Source: Capitulum mitella
Lineage: Eukaryota > Arthropoda > Thecostraca > Pollicipedomorpha > Pollicipedidae
NCBI GenBank assembly: GCA_030062745.1
Contig: CP099839.1
Location: 33,761,293 to 33,825,292 of the forward strand
DNA length: 64,000 nucleotides
Direction: 5' to 3'
Shown: positions 34,638 to 46,189 of the stretch, one piece after another
Layout of the letters: every line of letters starts with the position of its first letter
How positions within the stretch are numbered: the first letter of the stretch is position 1
Translations under genes and position numbers: made by a program
Notes under the pieces: generated by a model
What the model saw: the letters and a program-made list of their open reading frames with translations, nothing else
What the model was told of the DNA's origin: nothing
Databases searched by the model: none

Positions 34638-35765
34638 CAAGTTGATCTGAGGAACGTGTGACCATGACAGTCTCCCCTATTTCATGTCCCTGGCACCGCC
34701 TATGCTATCATTATACAAACATTGTAATGCGATTTGTACTTTTTTAGCATAACATGACTAGCAGAAACCAAAAGTGTTTTTGCCTCTTTTGTTCGTTCAG
34801 TTGTCGGAAAACTTATCCTCCTATTTTTGAAACCCCGTGAACGCCCATAAATTTTCTCAAAATTTCAGATTTGTGTACCCACGGTGAAAGCCCTATCCAT
34901 AATCTCTCGATTCATGCCAGTTTCTTCTAAATCGGTCCATAGACAACGGAGTTATAAGAAGTCCAAAAATACCCCCATTTTGACATTTTTGTCTCCCTAT
35001 ATCCACAAATTTCAAAATTTTCAAAATTTATTTTCATAAAAATGTAGTTCACGTCATGGCGAATCGATTGCCGTTTGTGGCGACGAAATCCGAAGAGTAG
35101 TTCTCGAGATCTCTGGGGGGGCCGAATCCGCCTCCCTGCCGGGAATCGACCATACCGTCTAGCCCTCCGGGAATAGGGTTAAAATAAGTCGCACGCGACA
35201 GTGCACATTACACATTCAAAATCAAAAACAAATAATGCTGCGTCGTGTTTTAAAAAATCTGGTGGCTTCTTTCAGTGCCGAATTTATCTACTTCTGGCCA
35301 CTATGTGCGTTACAGCATTGGGAAAAACCAAGCTGATCGAATTTCATTCGCAAAGACATTAGGTAACTGCTGCTGCATGCCTCCACTACTGCACGCCTGC
35401 ACGCCACGACCAGATTTTCAAGACGAAACTAAGGACAGTGCAGGACGTAAAGGCAGCTGTGGAAGCGGTCGTATTATCCATTTCCAAGTAGACTTGCGAA
35501 CATTTCACTGAAGAGTTAACCAACACGATGAAGACATACTCCAACACCGTGGAACGCATGTCGAGGGGAAAATGACAACCGTGTTTGCTCTGTTAATGTT
35601 AATCAGAACTCATACCGCTGTCTTTCTGATGTGAATGCACTGATTGTCCATGTAAATTTCCCACTTTCCTGGTTGCAATGAGGGGTCTTACATTCGTCTG
35701 TACTGAATACGAGCTGATCTGTGTGACTTTACAAGTGTTTCTTTACTTCTGGGACAACCTGTATA

Positions 35766-35945
35766 GGTAAATAAGTGGGCAAACATATAACGTATTTTAA
35801 CCAAACTAGGGTCACTTCACGAGGTGAGAGTGAAGGTTAAAAGTGGAAGTTTGGTGTTGTGCATATTTCTTCCGCTTATTTCTAAAAAGCGGAAGATATA
35901 CATGGCTTTCTTTACCTACATTTCAAATTTCAAGCTGACATGAGA
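35766..35945 (-). mobile_element. Old piggyBac-like copy, right fragment
   Basis: GGTAAATAAGTGGGCAAACA resumes the family sequence (compare CTAAATAGTTGGGCAATGTG in copy 3). It continues through GGGTCACTTCACGAGGTGAG and CATTTCAAATTTCAAGCTGA, and is cut off by the tandem repeat at about 35945. Confidence 0.6.
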
Positions 35946-36185
35946 TCGGGAGGGTCCTCTGGTGCCTGGGGTCGTGAGTGTACTGGGGTCTGGACTCGGG
36001 AAAGGCACTGAGGTCTGAGTTCAAGAGGGTACTGGGATCTGAGCTCGGGAATGTACACGGGTCTGCGCTCAGGGAGGGTACTGGGGTCTGAACTCGAGGG
36101 ATGCACCGGGGTCTGAGTTCGGGAGGGTCCTCTGGGATTTGAACTCGGGGGTGTACTAGGGCTTGGGTTCGGGCGGGTATTGGGG
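35945..36185. repeat. Degenerate minisatellite, about 30-bp unit, eight copies
   Basis: Units resemble GGGTACTGGGGTCTGAGCTC GGGA, drifting in length. Confidence 0.8.
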
Positions 36186-36329
36186 ACGTGGCGGCCGGAC
36201 GCAGGGCCGACTGCCTTGCCCGGTCGCACGCCTGGCGGGCCTCTACAGGCCCAGGCGCGGTCGGGGCCGGCACAGCGAGCTCGGCTGCAGGCGGCTGCCG
36301 AACGACGTCACGTAAGGAACTCTGGTGCC

Positions 36330-37235
36330 GGTAGGACATCATCAGACGGGCTCGGTCACGGGCCGGACATCATCAGACGGGCTCGTTCACGGGCCGGACA
36401 TCATCAGACGGGCTCGGTCACGGGCCGGACATTATCAGACGGGCTCGGTCACGGGCCGGACATCATCAAACGGGCTCGGTCACGGGCCGGACATTATCAG
36501 ACGGGCTCTGGTACGGCCGGACATCATCAGACGGGCTCGGTCACGGGCCGGACATTATCAGACGGGCTCGGTCACGGGCCGGACATCATCAGACGGGTTC
36601 GGTCACGGGCCGGACATCATCAAACAGGCTCGGTCACGGGCCGGACATCATCAGACGGGCTCGGTCACGGGCCGGACATTATCAGACGGGCTCGGTCACG
36701 AGCCGGACATCATCAGACGGGCTCGGTCACGGGCCGGACATCATCAGACGGGCTCGGTCACGGGCCGGACATCATCAAACGGGCTCGGTCACGGGCCGGA
36801 CATCATCAGACGGGCTCTGGTACGGCCGGACATCATCAGACGGGCTCTGGTACGGCCGGACATCATCAGACGGGCCCGGTCACGGGCCGGACATCATCAG
36901 ACGGGCTCGGTCACGGGCCGGACATCATCAGACGGGCTCGGTCACGAGCCGGACATCATCAGACGGGCTCTGGTACGGCCGGACATCATCAGACGGGCTC
37001 TGGTACGGCCGGACATCATCAGACGGGCTCGGTCACGTGCCGGACATCATCAGACGGGCTCGGTCACGGGCCGGACATCATCAAACGGGCTCGGTCACGG
37101 GTCGGACATTATCAGACGGGCTTGGTCACGGGCCGGACATCATCAGACGGGCTCGGTCACGGGCCGGACATCATCAGACGGGCTCGGTCACGGGCCGGAC
37201 ATCATCAGACCGGCTCTGGTACGGCCGGACGGCAC
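36330..37235. repeat. Minisatellite, 31-bp unit with 30-bp variant, about 29 copies
   Basis: The main unit is GGGCTCGGTCACGGGCCGGA CATCATCAGAC. A variant (GGGCTCTGGTACGGCCGGAC ATCATCAGAC) is one base shorter and occurs singly and in pairs. The high identity marks recent expansion. The unit has no stop in any plus frame, which creates two artefactual open frames of 370 and 389 codons. There are no unique spacers, so it is not a CRISPR array. Confidence 0.98.
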
Positions 37236-37239
37236 CAGG

Positions 37240-39020
37240 TCAATGAGGTCCGGGAAATCATTCCTGGAGCAACGGTACGGTGGAAATGGTAATCAGCTGC
37301 CAAGACCACCCGCAGCTGAGATCATCTCCAGACAACGTATCCACCAACGGGTTTCGCTCTCACATCATGTTTTACTACACTTAAGGATATCGAACGCATG
37401 TCACCCAACGAAGCTGGCACGCGACTGTCCGCCCTCGCTACATCCGAACACAGAAGACGTCTGCTGTTCGTGCTCCGCCATAGCGGCTGGATGACGGGGT
37501 GTGATTACGCATGGCCACAACTGTAATTGAGTCCCAGACGTGTATTGTGTGGAGGAAAGTCACGTACATGGTGGGGGGGGGGGGCGTAACATGACCACCG
37601 CTACAAACCCAGGTCCACTAAAACTAGCCAGCACCATCGGTCACGAACCACAGCGAAACAAGTGGTGTAATCTAAAAGGTGACAATAATTGTTCAAGTCC
37701 ATGACCATTCAGGATCAACGAAAAGAATACCAAAAACTTCAGAGAGCGTGACAGACAGGTTTCTCTTTGAAAGATATTCACCCGCAATTTTAATTTTTGT
37801 AAAAAGAATCTCGCATATTTCGATCAACCACTGAGTGAGATTTGAGCATAGATATATAAATGTCACATGTAGCTGGATGTAGTGGAGCATCCCGACGGAA
37901 ACAACGCACACCAAGCTCTCAAGTAGTTTTGCTTACATGTGCCCACTGACTGCGTCTCTCAGTAAGATGACACGGATTCAAAAACTGGCTCACCCTGACG
38001 CGGCTATTCGACAGATATCGTCAACAGTTTTCTTCATCCGCGCGCTACTGGGGTCGCCAGCTGATCGCGACCCATGGGTGAACAGATTCCCCTCCCCCTC
38101 CTGCTTTACTGCAAAAGTCACGGTCCGATTTCGTTGTTGCTGGCGTCAAACGACAGAGCTTAACACAATGTGATCAGGTAAGTCAAATATATGGACCTAA
38201 ATGCTACCTGTGACGTCACAGATCGTTCCAAAAGTGACAAATTGACGTACTTGGCGGGGTTTCGATTTTGGTCGAAGATCATTAAATTAAATCACAGCAG
38301 GGACGACATTAGGGTGTCGTTACGCGCCTTACAGCCTTGGGATAACCGAAAAAAAAACATCCAGGAGGAAAAATAAGATCGAGGTCATGGTGGGCCACGT
38401 GCTATTCTGAGGTGAAATACCGAATCTGGTCTTCTACCATGCCATACCCGTTTCTACACCTAAATCTGTCTGGGATCCGAAAGGCGCAATAGAAGCGTCT
38501 CTGAGCACACTGGGAAGGGGGATACATTCTCCTTCTTTTCTGAAGAAGGGCTGGAAGTGGGGGAGGCGAGGAAAGGTGGCATCACGTGGTTATTCAAAAA
38601 TGTCCAGTGGAAAGGGTTACAAGGTTTCAAACAACGTCAAAGGCTGGCGCCACTTATGCTGGCTCCACACTGACCACAGACGGTGTGGCCAAGACATGTG
38701 GCACTCAGCTGCTTACAATGTCGAGATCACCAACGGACATTTGATATGCCATATCTCAGCCGTTTTCAAAGATATTCACTCGAACTTTGTAATGAAGATT
38801 CGGCATTTGGCTCTGAATCACACACATCCCATTCAAAATAAAAAATAGAAAAAATCGATTTCTTTGTTTTACAAACTCACCATTCGTTTGATAAAAAAAT
38901 GTGAGACAGCAGCATTACGGACCATTAAATCGTGTTATTTGGCGTTAAAAATAGGTAATGCTTTTTTTGCTCAATTTCTGACATTTTTTCTCCACACCAT
39001 TTTGTTGAAAAATCGCGGGA
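37240..39020. other. Intronic DNA with a repeated 45-bp phrase
   Basis: A G11-12 run sits at 37571. GAAAGATATTCACCCGCAAT at about 37770 and CAAAGATATTCACTCGAACT at about 38768 are related and may be ends of an unrecognised element of about 1 kb. A perfect CRE (TGACGTCA) lies at 38211-38218. No gene seen. Confidence 0.35.
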
Positions 39021-39022
39021 GG

Positions 39023-39059
39023 CGACGTCACTATGACGTCACATCCCGCCATGACGTCA
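39023..39059. promoter_or_regulatory. Cluster of cAMP-response-element motifs
   Basis: CGACGTCA at 39023-39030 is followed by perfect palindromic TGACGTCA at 39034-39041 and 39052-39059, within 37 bp. The last two start 18 bp apart. Flanks contain GCGGGA/TCCCGC. This is a CREB/ATF-type site by motif; whether an internal promoter or enhancer exists is unknown. Confidence 0.45.
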
Positions 39060-39334
39060 CTCGCGTCCCATCCATAATAAGTTGGAATATCATTTTTGGT
39101 CACGAGTTGTGGAAATGATACACTAACGGATACCGGAATTTCAAACTGATATCGCTGTGCGTTTTTGAATTACTTAAAAAAAATCCATCAGGGAGGGCAT
39201 ATTCTGCCTGCCCAAGGTGAGGCGCAAGTTAAAATTACTCCGTAAACGAATACAAGCGCCAGCCATATGCCAGCGAAATGCCGTGTCGGGACGCTACGCC
39301 GTATCCGCGACAACCAACAGACAATCAGCAACCA

Positions 39335-39398
39335 GGTGACCTTACAGCCATGATAATGTGGCCCTATGAGGCCACATTATCATGGCTGTAAGGTCACC
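39335..39398. repeat. Perfect 29-bp inverted repeat with 6-nt loop
   Basis: The left arm GGTGACCTTACAGCCATGAT plus AATGTGGCC is exactly complementary to the right arm, with loop CTATGA at 39364-39369. Two more nested inverted repeats follow directly: CCAGTAGGG...CCCTACTGG, and CCCTACTGGTG-TTGC-CACCAGTAGGG within about 39407-39453. A perfect arm this long implies recent origin or a structural constraint. Confidence 0.97.
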
Positions 39399-39459
39399 AG
39401 TGAAGGCCAGTAGGGTCCTAGGGGTGGCCCTACTGGTGTTGCCACCAGTAGGGACACAC

Positions 39460-40780
39460 CAGTGACATGGGTGCCAAGATGGGCTTCCAATGCGACAACG
39501 GTGCGACGGGCTACCACCAACAACTTACAAAACCTGGTCGACGTAATGACGCGAGTGTGATAAAATCTGTCTGGTAAAATGGACAAACATGAGGTGGGGA
39601 CGAATAAAATTTCGTAAACTGAGTTACTAGTAGATCCTCTGCTTACAGGTGGCTTCAAAACATATGAAACCAGCAACATGCTTTTTAATGCGTACGATAA
39701 ATCGCATGTAAGACACAAACTTTACGCAACCAGGCCAGAAAGAAAATACGAATGAATGAAATCCCTGGAGTATGCCAAAAACGTCTAGTCAGTATCGCTA
39801 CTTTCCAGGAAATCTAATTTCCATGCTACAAGCTCATATTACATATTCCATTAGACTGCATACAACAATATTGCATTCAATGCTCAGACTATTCCTAAAC
39901 CTGCTACATTCTCCAAGGTGGGAGGGCACATTCTCCAGAACAGGAGACATGTAATGCGTCATAACTGAATAATAACATCATTATTTATGACGCATCAGCA
40001 ACGATTCGCGATGTCGCAACAGTTATCTTAGGAAATTCAATAATAAAGACATCGTGAGAGTAATGTCTCGGCCAAAACAAAACCTATTTTTCAGCAATGG
40101 AGAGTGGATTTTCCTCCTTGAATTTGATGGGAGGCGAATGACTAGAGAAAGGGCGGCGTCCATTGTCGCTCGGCCTATGAGCAAGTGAAACAAGCAAGGT
40201 TGCTAATGTCATACACTGCTACACAGAATGACACGTACGGAACGTTTCACATGAACTAAACGCGTAAAGCAACAAAAACGGCAACTCAACATGATAAACC
40301 ATTTCGGCAGGGTGGCGGACGACCATAAATCACTGTCGCTTCCGAACTCGGGGGCCCGAAACCTGTTCGTCCGCCGCACAGGTGTTCAGTCTAAATCCCA
40401 TTCAGTGACACAATGTGGTAAGTTATGATAACATCCAACTGCGAAAAATCGGCGCAGGTTCCATGCTTCATTCCCACGCCTGGTTGGAGCGGGTGATGAT
40501 AGGATGTGGTGGCTGTGGTTTTGCGACCCGAGACCGCCCTTCTCTGGCTCGGTGTCCTGCTCGAACTTACAACACAGTCCCAACACTAAGCCCACTCCCA
40601 GACAAAAGGGAAGACTCAAACGTATGTTTTTGTTAGAAGATACGAAAAACCGTTCCACTTCACATCGCATAGTGGGCACTCAGAACCACCAAACTGCCAG
40701 TCTGTTGGAGGTGGCAGAATGCTTTAGGGTCTGAGCGAGTTCCAAGTCCGAGGAGATATCTACCCTGGCCAAATAAACAA
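39460..40780. other. Intronic DNA, no gene recognised
   Basis: Average composition with several short frames; a TGACGCATCAG/ATGCGTCATAA inverted pair spans 39953-39999. No support for coding. Confidence 0.35.
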
Positions 40781-40784
40781 GCCT

Positions 40785-41160
40785 GCTGTACCACAGCACA
40801 CCTAAACAGGTCTGTTGTACCACTGCACACATAAACAGGCCTGTTGCACCAAAGCAGTTAAACAGGCCACTTGTACCACAGAACACCGGCAGTGATCGGG
40901 CCGGTACGTCTGACGCTAACAATACAAGCTTGTTGTACCACACACACTGACAATAATCGGCCCCCAGCACGCCTGAGGCCAGCCGCACAGGCCTGTTGTA
41001 CCACAGAGCACCGATCGGCCCGGTACGCCTGACGCCAACAATACAGGCCTGTTGTACCACAGAGCACCGACAGTGATAGGCCCGGCACGCCTGACGCCAA
41101 CAATACAGGCCTGTTGTACCACAGAACACCGACAGTGATAGGCCCGGCACGCCTGACGGC
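40785..41160. repeat. Minisatellite, about 62-bp unit, six copies
   Basis: Units carry CAGGCCTGTTGTACCACAGA, CACCGACAGTGATAGGCCCG and GCACGCCTGACGCCAACAAT. The first copies are truncated to about 32 bp. Frames on the minus strand (VLWYNRPV...) are translations of the repeat. Confidence 0.92.
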
Positions 41161-43005
41161 AGCCATACGGCGCCAACTTCCCCACGACGGATGGCACCGA
41201 TCCGTCCGGTGGCCGCGCACGCGGCAGCCCGCCCGCTGCACTCACACGACCTCTGCGCAGATGCTTGTCACCAGCACACAGGGATCATCCCAGAGAAGGG
41301 TTGGCCATGTCCGGCTCTTGACCTCGGGGCATACGTGCGTCACGAGGCTGCCGTGCTAACGACTCCACGCCGTCCGGCCAGTCGCGGCCACGGCGCCCGT
41401 ACTACATGTCACGATCCCAGCCAAACGAAATCCTGACCGTGCTGCGGCAGGTCTGTTCAACATCCCGTCTACGAACCGCCGTCCACCGCGGCTGACATGG
41501 CCAATGAACGTTTCACCAGACGCGTCTGCGGACCCCTGGCAGCAGTCTGTCACTGCGTTTCATCGTCGCCTGTTCATCGCCGTCACGCTCGGCAAGGGAA
41601 GATCCGTCAGCCCAGTAGGACTGATCAATGCACATTGTACGTCGGCGCTTTATTCCTCAGATCAACACAGTCCACTATACGACATCAAGGTACCCTTCGA
41701 GCACATATTCAGGCCAGCACCCACTACCGATTCCTCGACACTAAGCGGTAACAGCAGAACTGACTGCCGTCTGCCGTGGCAACATACACGGAACATAAAC
41801 GGACCAGCCTGAGCAAGACAAATACGTCGACACACATACTATGGCGCGTCCCGCGCCACCCACACCGCTATGGAAATAGCTGGTCGGCACGATGTCCGGC
41901 CGGCGAGCGGTCCGCACCAGAGCCATTGACCAGACGGCAGGGCGTCATTGTCCGGCGACTCTCGGCCGGCGCCACGCGTGTCACGTTCGTCACAGCGCAC
42001 GAAACGTGACTGTCGGGCATCAGGCTTGCAGCCGGCTCCCACCAGACGGTGGTGGCTCGAGCGGAGCGCCGACACCAGCGCCACGCGTACGGACGCACCG
42101 CAAACGGCGCTGTCCAACACGCGTCCGCAGTCGGTCGCGCGTCCACGGCCAGCGCACATCCTGATACAATCGAGAAATCCCGCGCCGCCGGCAGCGCCGC
42201 AAACTGGGCCGCGCCGCCAGCAGCCACGTTTTGTAGTTTCTACGCGGTAAGCCGTTTTCGTTGCGCGCCTGCACGACCGACGCACGCTCACCATCCAGTG
42301 TGGCAGACCGCTCCTCCGTTCCGGGCTGCCGCCCTGCTGCAGAGCTCCGGCTCAGAGCGCGATCAAGTCGAGCGCCACGTTTGCGTCCCGCTTGGCCGTC
42401 CACGGCACGCTCTGCCGGCAGAGCTGGACATTTCGCAGCGTCGGCCAGTGGCGAACGAACACAGGTCGCCGCCGCTCTCAGCGACGGCCGGCAGTGCTGA
42501 TATCTGACCGGCCAGTGACATGACGCCGGCCGTCAACGACGCCGGTCACAGAGGCCCGGCCACGCCTTCGGGCAAACACCACCGAGCCGGCCGGCCAGTC
42601 CCCATCAGGGGCTGACGCCGAGCTGCACAGCGGACAGTCAGCGGCCCCCTCTCATCCTCCACGATCTCGAGCAGGCCTCCGATTCGACTGTGGCCAATGA
42701 CAGACTTCACTCTTAAAGGTACAAAGACAGACGAAACTATCCACCATCACCCGTGCGAAACTCTTCAATGTCCGTAGGAAGCTGGGCGGTGGTCGTCGTC
42801 GTCTTTCCAGGCGGCACGTCGGTAACAACAGGATACGACACCAAATGGCTCACCTACCACGCTGGAGAAATGATGACGACGCAACTGACGACCGCCAGCA
42901 GGCCACGATCCTGACCAACCTCCGACTGGTGGCGTCAAAATGCCTGCCGGAACTGGATAACTCCGGAGACGAATAACGGCCAGCACCTTCCAAGAAATCA
43001 GCAGC
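41161..43005. other. CpG-rich intronic DNA, no gene recognised
   Basis: Multiple overlapping frames on both strands (for example 41839-42294 minus, 42049-42507 plus) reflect high GC. No domain motif recognised. Confidence 0.4.
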
Positions 43006-43007
43006 CA

Positions 43008-43130
43008 ACAGTCAGATCCAAGCCACCAGAGGCGACAGTCAGCGGCCAATCGGTCCGATCCAGACCTCCGGAGATGACGGTCAGAAGCCAACTGGTCCGA
43101 TCCAGGCCCGTAGAGGCGAAGGCGCTGCCG
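43008..43130. repeat. Degenerate repeat, about 51-bp unit, 2-3 copies
   Basis: GGTCCGATCCAG, AGGCGA and GGTCAGAAGCCAA-type phrases recur. Confidence 0.65.
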
Positions 43131-43548
43131 TACCACTCGTGACACTGGGGCCGACCGGCACTGTTCGGTACGGGCAATAACAGGCCTAAAACCGAGTCCG
43201 CACGTTCAGACAGGAGTCCTTCCTGTCCGCGGTTGAATCAAACAGAGGGGGCCGATCCCCTGCTCCTGCCTGCCGCGGCCCCTACGAGGCTGACTGTGGG
43301 GTCACAGGGAGGGGCCCGAGTCAGGCCCGACGCCCCTGCCTGCTGCGGCTCCACGAGGGGAGCGTTCGGCGCCGCTCCGTACGGTGCACAGGTGGCGGCT
43401 CCCCGTAATCAGTCTACAGGCCTCTACATCGCTGCCGACAGTGAACAAATACGAATTCAGCCAGATGTTGCCCTGGATGAAAGCACACTAACCGGTATCG
43501 CTAACGCATTGAGGGCTGGAAACAGACGTGACGGTCAAAGCTGCCAGT

Positions 43549-43725
43549 GGTCTGAGAGGATATGTGTCAGTTCGGACCACGGCCAGCTGCCGTGGACAAA
43601 GCGGCCAGTAGTCCGGGAGGATATACATCAGTTCGGACCGCAGCCATCTGCCAAGGACAGAGCGACCATTGGTCCGAGAGAGATACGTCAGTTCGGACGT
43701 ACAGCTGCCGCGGACAGGGCGGCGC
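43549..43725. repeat. Minisatellite, about 60-bp unit, three copies
   Basis: Units start GGTCTGAGAGGATATG, AGTCCGGGAGGATATAC and GGTCCGAGAGAGATACG, each followed by CAGTTCGGAC. Confidence 0.85.
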
Positions 43726-44285
43726 GTACGTTGCAGCCGCACAGCAGCCCGTGGGCCATGCAGGCATCAAACTCAGCGGTCAGTTGATGAACGCTGCTCT
43801 GGATGAGCTGTCGGAAAACAGGCGGCATGTGGCCATGGTGCGTATAATCATGCCATGCGTTCAGTACGTTATCCGAGGAAAGCGAAGCACTTAAATAGAC
43901 GTTTTATTCACACCATTCGGAGCTATGCGACGCTATTTACACAGCCAAATGAAAACTGCATTGCCAACGCAGCGCAGCCGACACGGGGCTACCAAATCAA
44001 ATGGTCAAATGTAAGGCCCAGGGTCTTCACTTTACTGACACGGACAACATAAAGAGTTCCGCAGTGCGGTTTAAATCCCCTCGTCGCGTTCTGGCGTTCA
44101 TATCTGATGAGAAACAAGTAAATTTTGTCTGGGCTACTGCCAAGACTACCCTACGCGAATGAGCCCACACCCACTCCACGTGTGAACTGAACAAGCCTAT
44201 CCAAAACAGGAAAATCGCAAGTCACTAATGCATGGCATACGTCTTCTTTTTCACAGTAAGGTCGCTTTGTACGCTGACTTCATTG
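43726..44285. other. Intronic DNA, no gene recognised
   Basis: Ordinary composition, no convincing frame or transposon end. Confidence 0.35.
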
Positions 44286-44289
44286 CGTA

Positions 44290-44580
44290 GACAGGGAGCC
44301 TGAACCACCTACCGACGGCAGAGAGCCCGGACCACCTACCGACGGCAGAGAGCCTGAACCACCTACCGACGGCAGGGAGCCTGAACCACCTACCGACAGC
44401 AGAGAGCCTGGACCACCTACCGACGGCAGGGAGCCTGAACCACCTACCGACGGCAGGGAGCCTGAACCACCTACCGACGGCATGGAGCCTGAACCACCTA
44501 CCGACGGCAGGGAGCCTGAACAACCTACCGACGGCAGGGGGCCTGAACCGTCTACCGACGGCAGGGACCCGAAGCCTTTG
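44290..44580. repeat. Minisatellite, 27-bp unit, about ten copies
   Basis: The unit CTACCGACGGCAGGGAGCCT GAACCAC repeats with few changes. Because 27 is a multiple of three, the minus strand reads a nine-residue repeat (SLPSVGGSG), but there is no other support for a protein. Confidence 0.95.
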
Positions 44581-44599
44581 CTGACGCAGATAACGAAAT

Positions 44600-46185
44600 A
44601 AGCCCCTTACTGAACCCTGCGACGGTAGGGGCCGGCCGGCGCAATATCCCAGGAGGTCCCAGCCCAGGCCCTGCCACACCGCCTTCGCGTGAGGTAGCGG
44701 AAGTGGGCCCACGGTGTAAGTCGGGTCGGCCCGGTCCGTACCACTGTCGCCACAGCGCAGGGAAGTGCAATCACCGCGGCCGGGCTTGCGGCAAGGACGG
44801 CCGCCCGGCGCGATACATGAATCGGGGAAGGTCGCGAGATTGTCGCCAGCGGCACCACGGAACGGATCACGTCCGGCTCCGGCTCCTGATTAGATAGCTC
44901 CGGTCAGGTCAGGTCCATCGGTCCTATGCATGACGCGGTGATTCGCTTCACAACGCTGACCAAAGCGTGGCTGTCGAGGTCGCACAACAATGCTATTGAA
45001 ATAGAGGACATTTCAGGTACCAGACGAGGCCTCATCACATCTTTCACTCAACGCAAAGGGAGTTTCACCAGACCGGCCGCGCGTTCAGCCTGCGGAAACG
45101 TGCTCAACAGGCAGCCTTGAAAGGTCAGCCGGATGGCGTCGGCAGCCTGTCCGACCCGGCCTGTCAGGCGCAGGCCACTTACGTCGTGGGTCCCGCGGCT
45201 GGCAGGCACACTGGCGGCCGCGGCGGCTGGGGCCATTGAGCAGCCGGTCAAAGATAAGAATCCACTCCTGACCGTCATCCCACAGGGCGCTGGGGCCACG
45301 GTGCTGGCCAGCCTCCTGGTCACTGCGACGCTGCCGGGCCGCCACTTTGCCGGACGAGTCCGCCGACTCGTCGGCAGGGCGGGCTGGCATGGCGCCGTGC
45401 CGGCGGCTGTCGCGCGCCGTCCGCGCGCCGCGCCGTCCCGCGCCGCACTGCCGCCGCCTGGCGGCCGGCCCAGCGGCAGGCCCGCCGACGGCGTCAGCGC
45501 CGCACCGACGAGTCGCCGGACGAGAAGCTGGACGGACTCCTCGTGATCCATGATTTGGGCTTGCCGATGGACCACGGGTCAGGTTAACAGTGTCCGGAAG
45601 GGAGGCTTCCAAGGAGGCTGTAGCATTTCCTGGAGACATCCGCCCCTTGCTAATGTAGCGGAGAACAGCGCCGAGCCTGGACCTCGGCCGACAGTTGCCG
45701 GGCCACGACGCCGGCGGTGTACGGGAGCGGGTCGCCACCATGCGACCGGGCCGGCCCGGTCACCTGGCGCCAACGGCCACAAACGCCGCCGAACGGTGGC
45801 GCCGCGCTGTACGGGCGACACCTCGCGGGCACCCCTCAACTGCTGGGTCACAGCCCTTCAGATCACGTCCGTCCACGTCACAAGACCGACCGCTGCGTAT
45901 GACACCTTCTCCGTATGTGTTTTGGGAACCCAAGCCTGCAGACTCAGCGCCTCCACGATGGGACCACAGGCTACCGGCACAAGAGCGAGTAGGCCACCGA
46001 GTCCGTCCGTCCATCCCTTCACCCGCACTGGCCCGGCCCGGCCGGCGCTCGATGCAGCTCGCAGTGGCGCCACCTCGGACCCACGGACCCCAATGCCGAG
46101 CGGCCCGTGTCGCGTGCGCCTGCCCCAGTGGGAAGGCCCGCTCTGGTCCAGAGCGTCCCCACTTGGTGACGCCTCCAGGCGCTGC
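44600..46185. other. CpG-rich intronic block, no gene proven
   Basis: 45120-45560 is the most CpG-dense part and is open on both strands; 44903-44916 has GGTCAGGTCAGGTCC. The minus frame includes ALWDDGQEWILIFDRLLNG, which looks protein-like, but no splice sites or family support it. It could be an internal CpG island. Confidence 0.35.
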
Positions 46186-46189
46186 TAGC

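Larger units (their letters stand above)
33974..35182 (-). mobile_element. Non-autonomous piggyBac-like element, copy 3
   Basis: 1,209 bp in reverse orientation. It is bounded by TTAG (33974-33977, a mutated TTAA) then CCCTATTCCCGGCAGGG, and by CCGGGAATAGGGTTAA (TTAA 35179-35182). The right end shows the extra spacer GACCATACCGTCTAGCCCT between two GGGAAT blocks, the same asymmetry as copies 1 and 2. It is nested inside the mariner-type element. Confidence 0.88.
33942..35765. mobile_element. Mariner-type element with inverted ends, split by piggyBac-like copy 3
   Basis: TA, then TACAGGTTGTACCAAAAGTA at the left, and the near-complement TACTTCTGGGACAACCTGTA then TA at the right (35743-35765). 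These are inverted repeats with a TA target duplication, as in Tc1/mariner elements. Subtracting the nested 33974-35182 element leaves about 615 bp. Its right part translates as DLRTFH then, past a stop, EELTNTMKTYSNTVERMSRG in an adjacent frame, resembling the C-terminal tail of mariner-type transposases. The element is internally deleted and inactive. Confidence 0.75.

Noticed and set aside
36330..37235. CRISPR-like array
   Set aside because: Repeats are contiguous with no unique spacers, and the sequence is animal DNA.
36180..37494. Two forward frames of 370 and 389 codons
   Set aside because: Both are translations of the 31-bp minisatellite, which lacks stops in every forward frame; no start context, splice sites or domain.
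40680..41245. Minus-strand frames with repeated VLWYNRPV / CGTTGLYCW peptides
   Set aside because: Translation of the 62-bp minisatellite.
45048..45741. Candidate CLASP linker exon or nested gene (frame with TRRLASTVAPAP or ALWDDGQEWILIFDRLLNG)
   Set aside because: Short resemblance only; no phase 1-1 splice borders found and both strands are open because of GC content.
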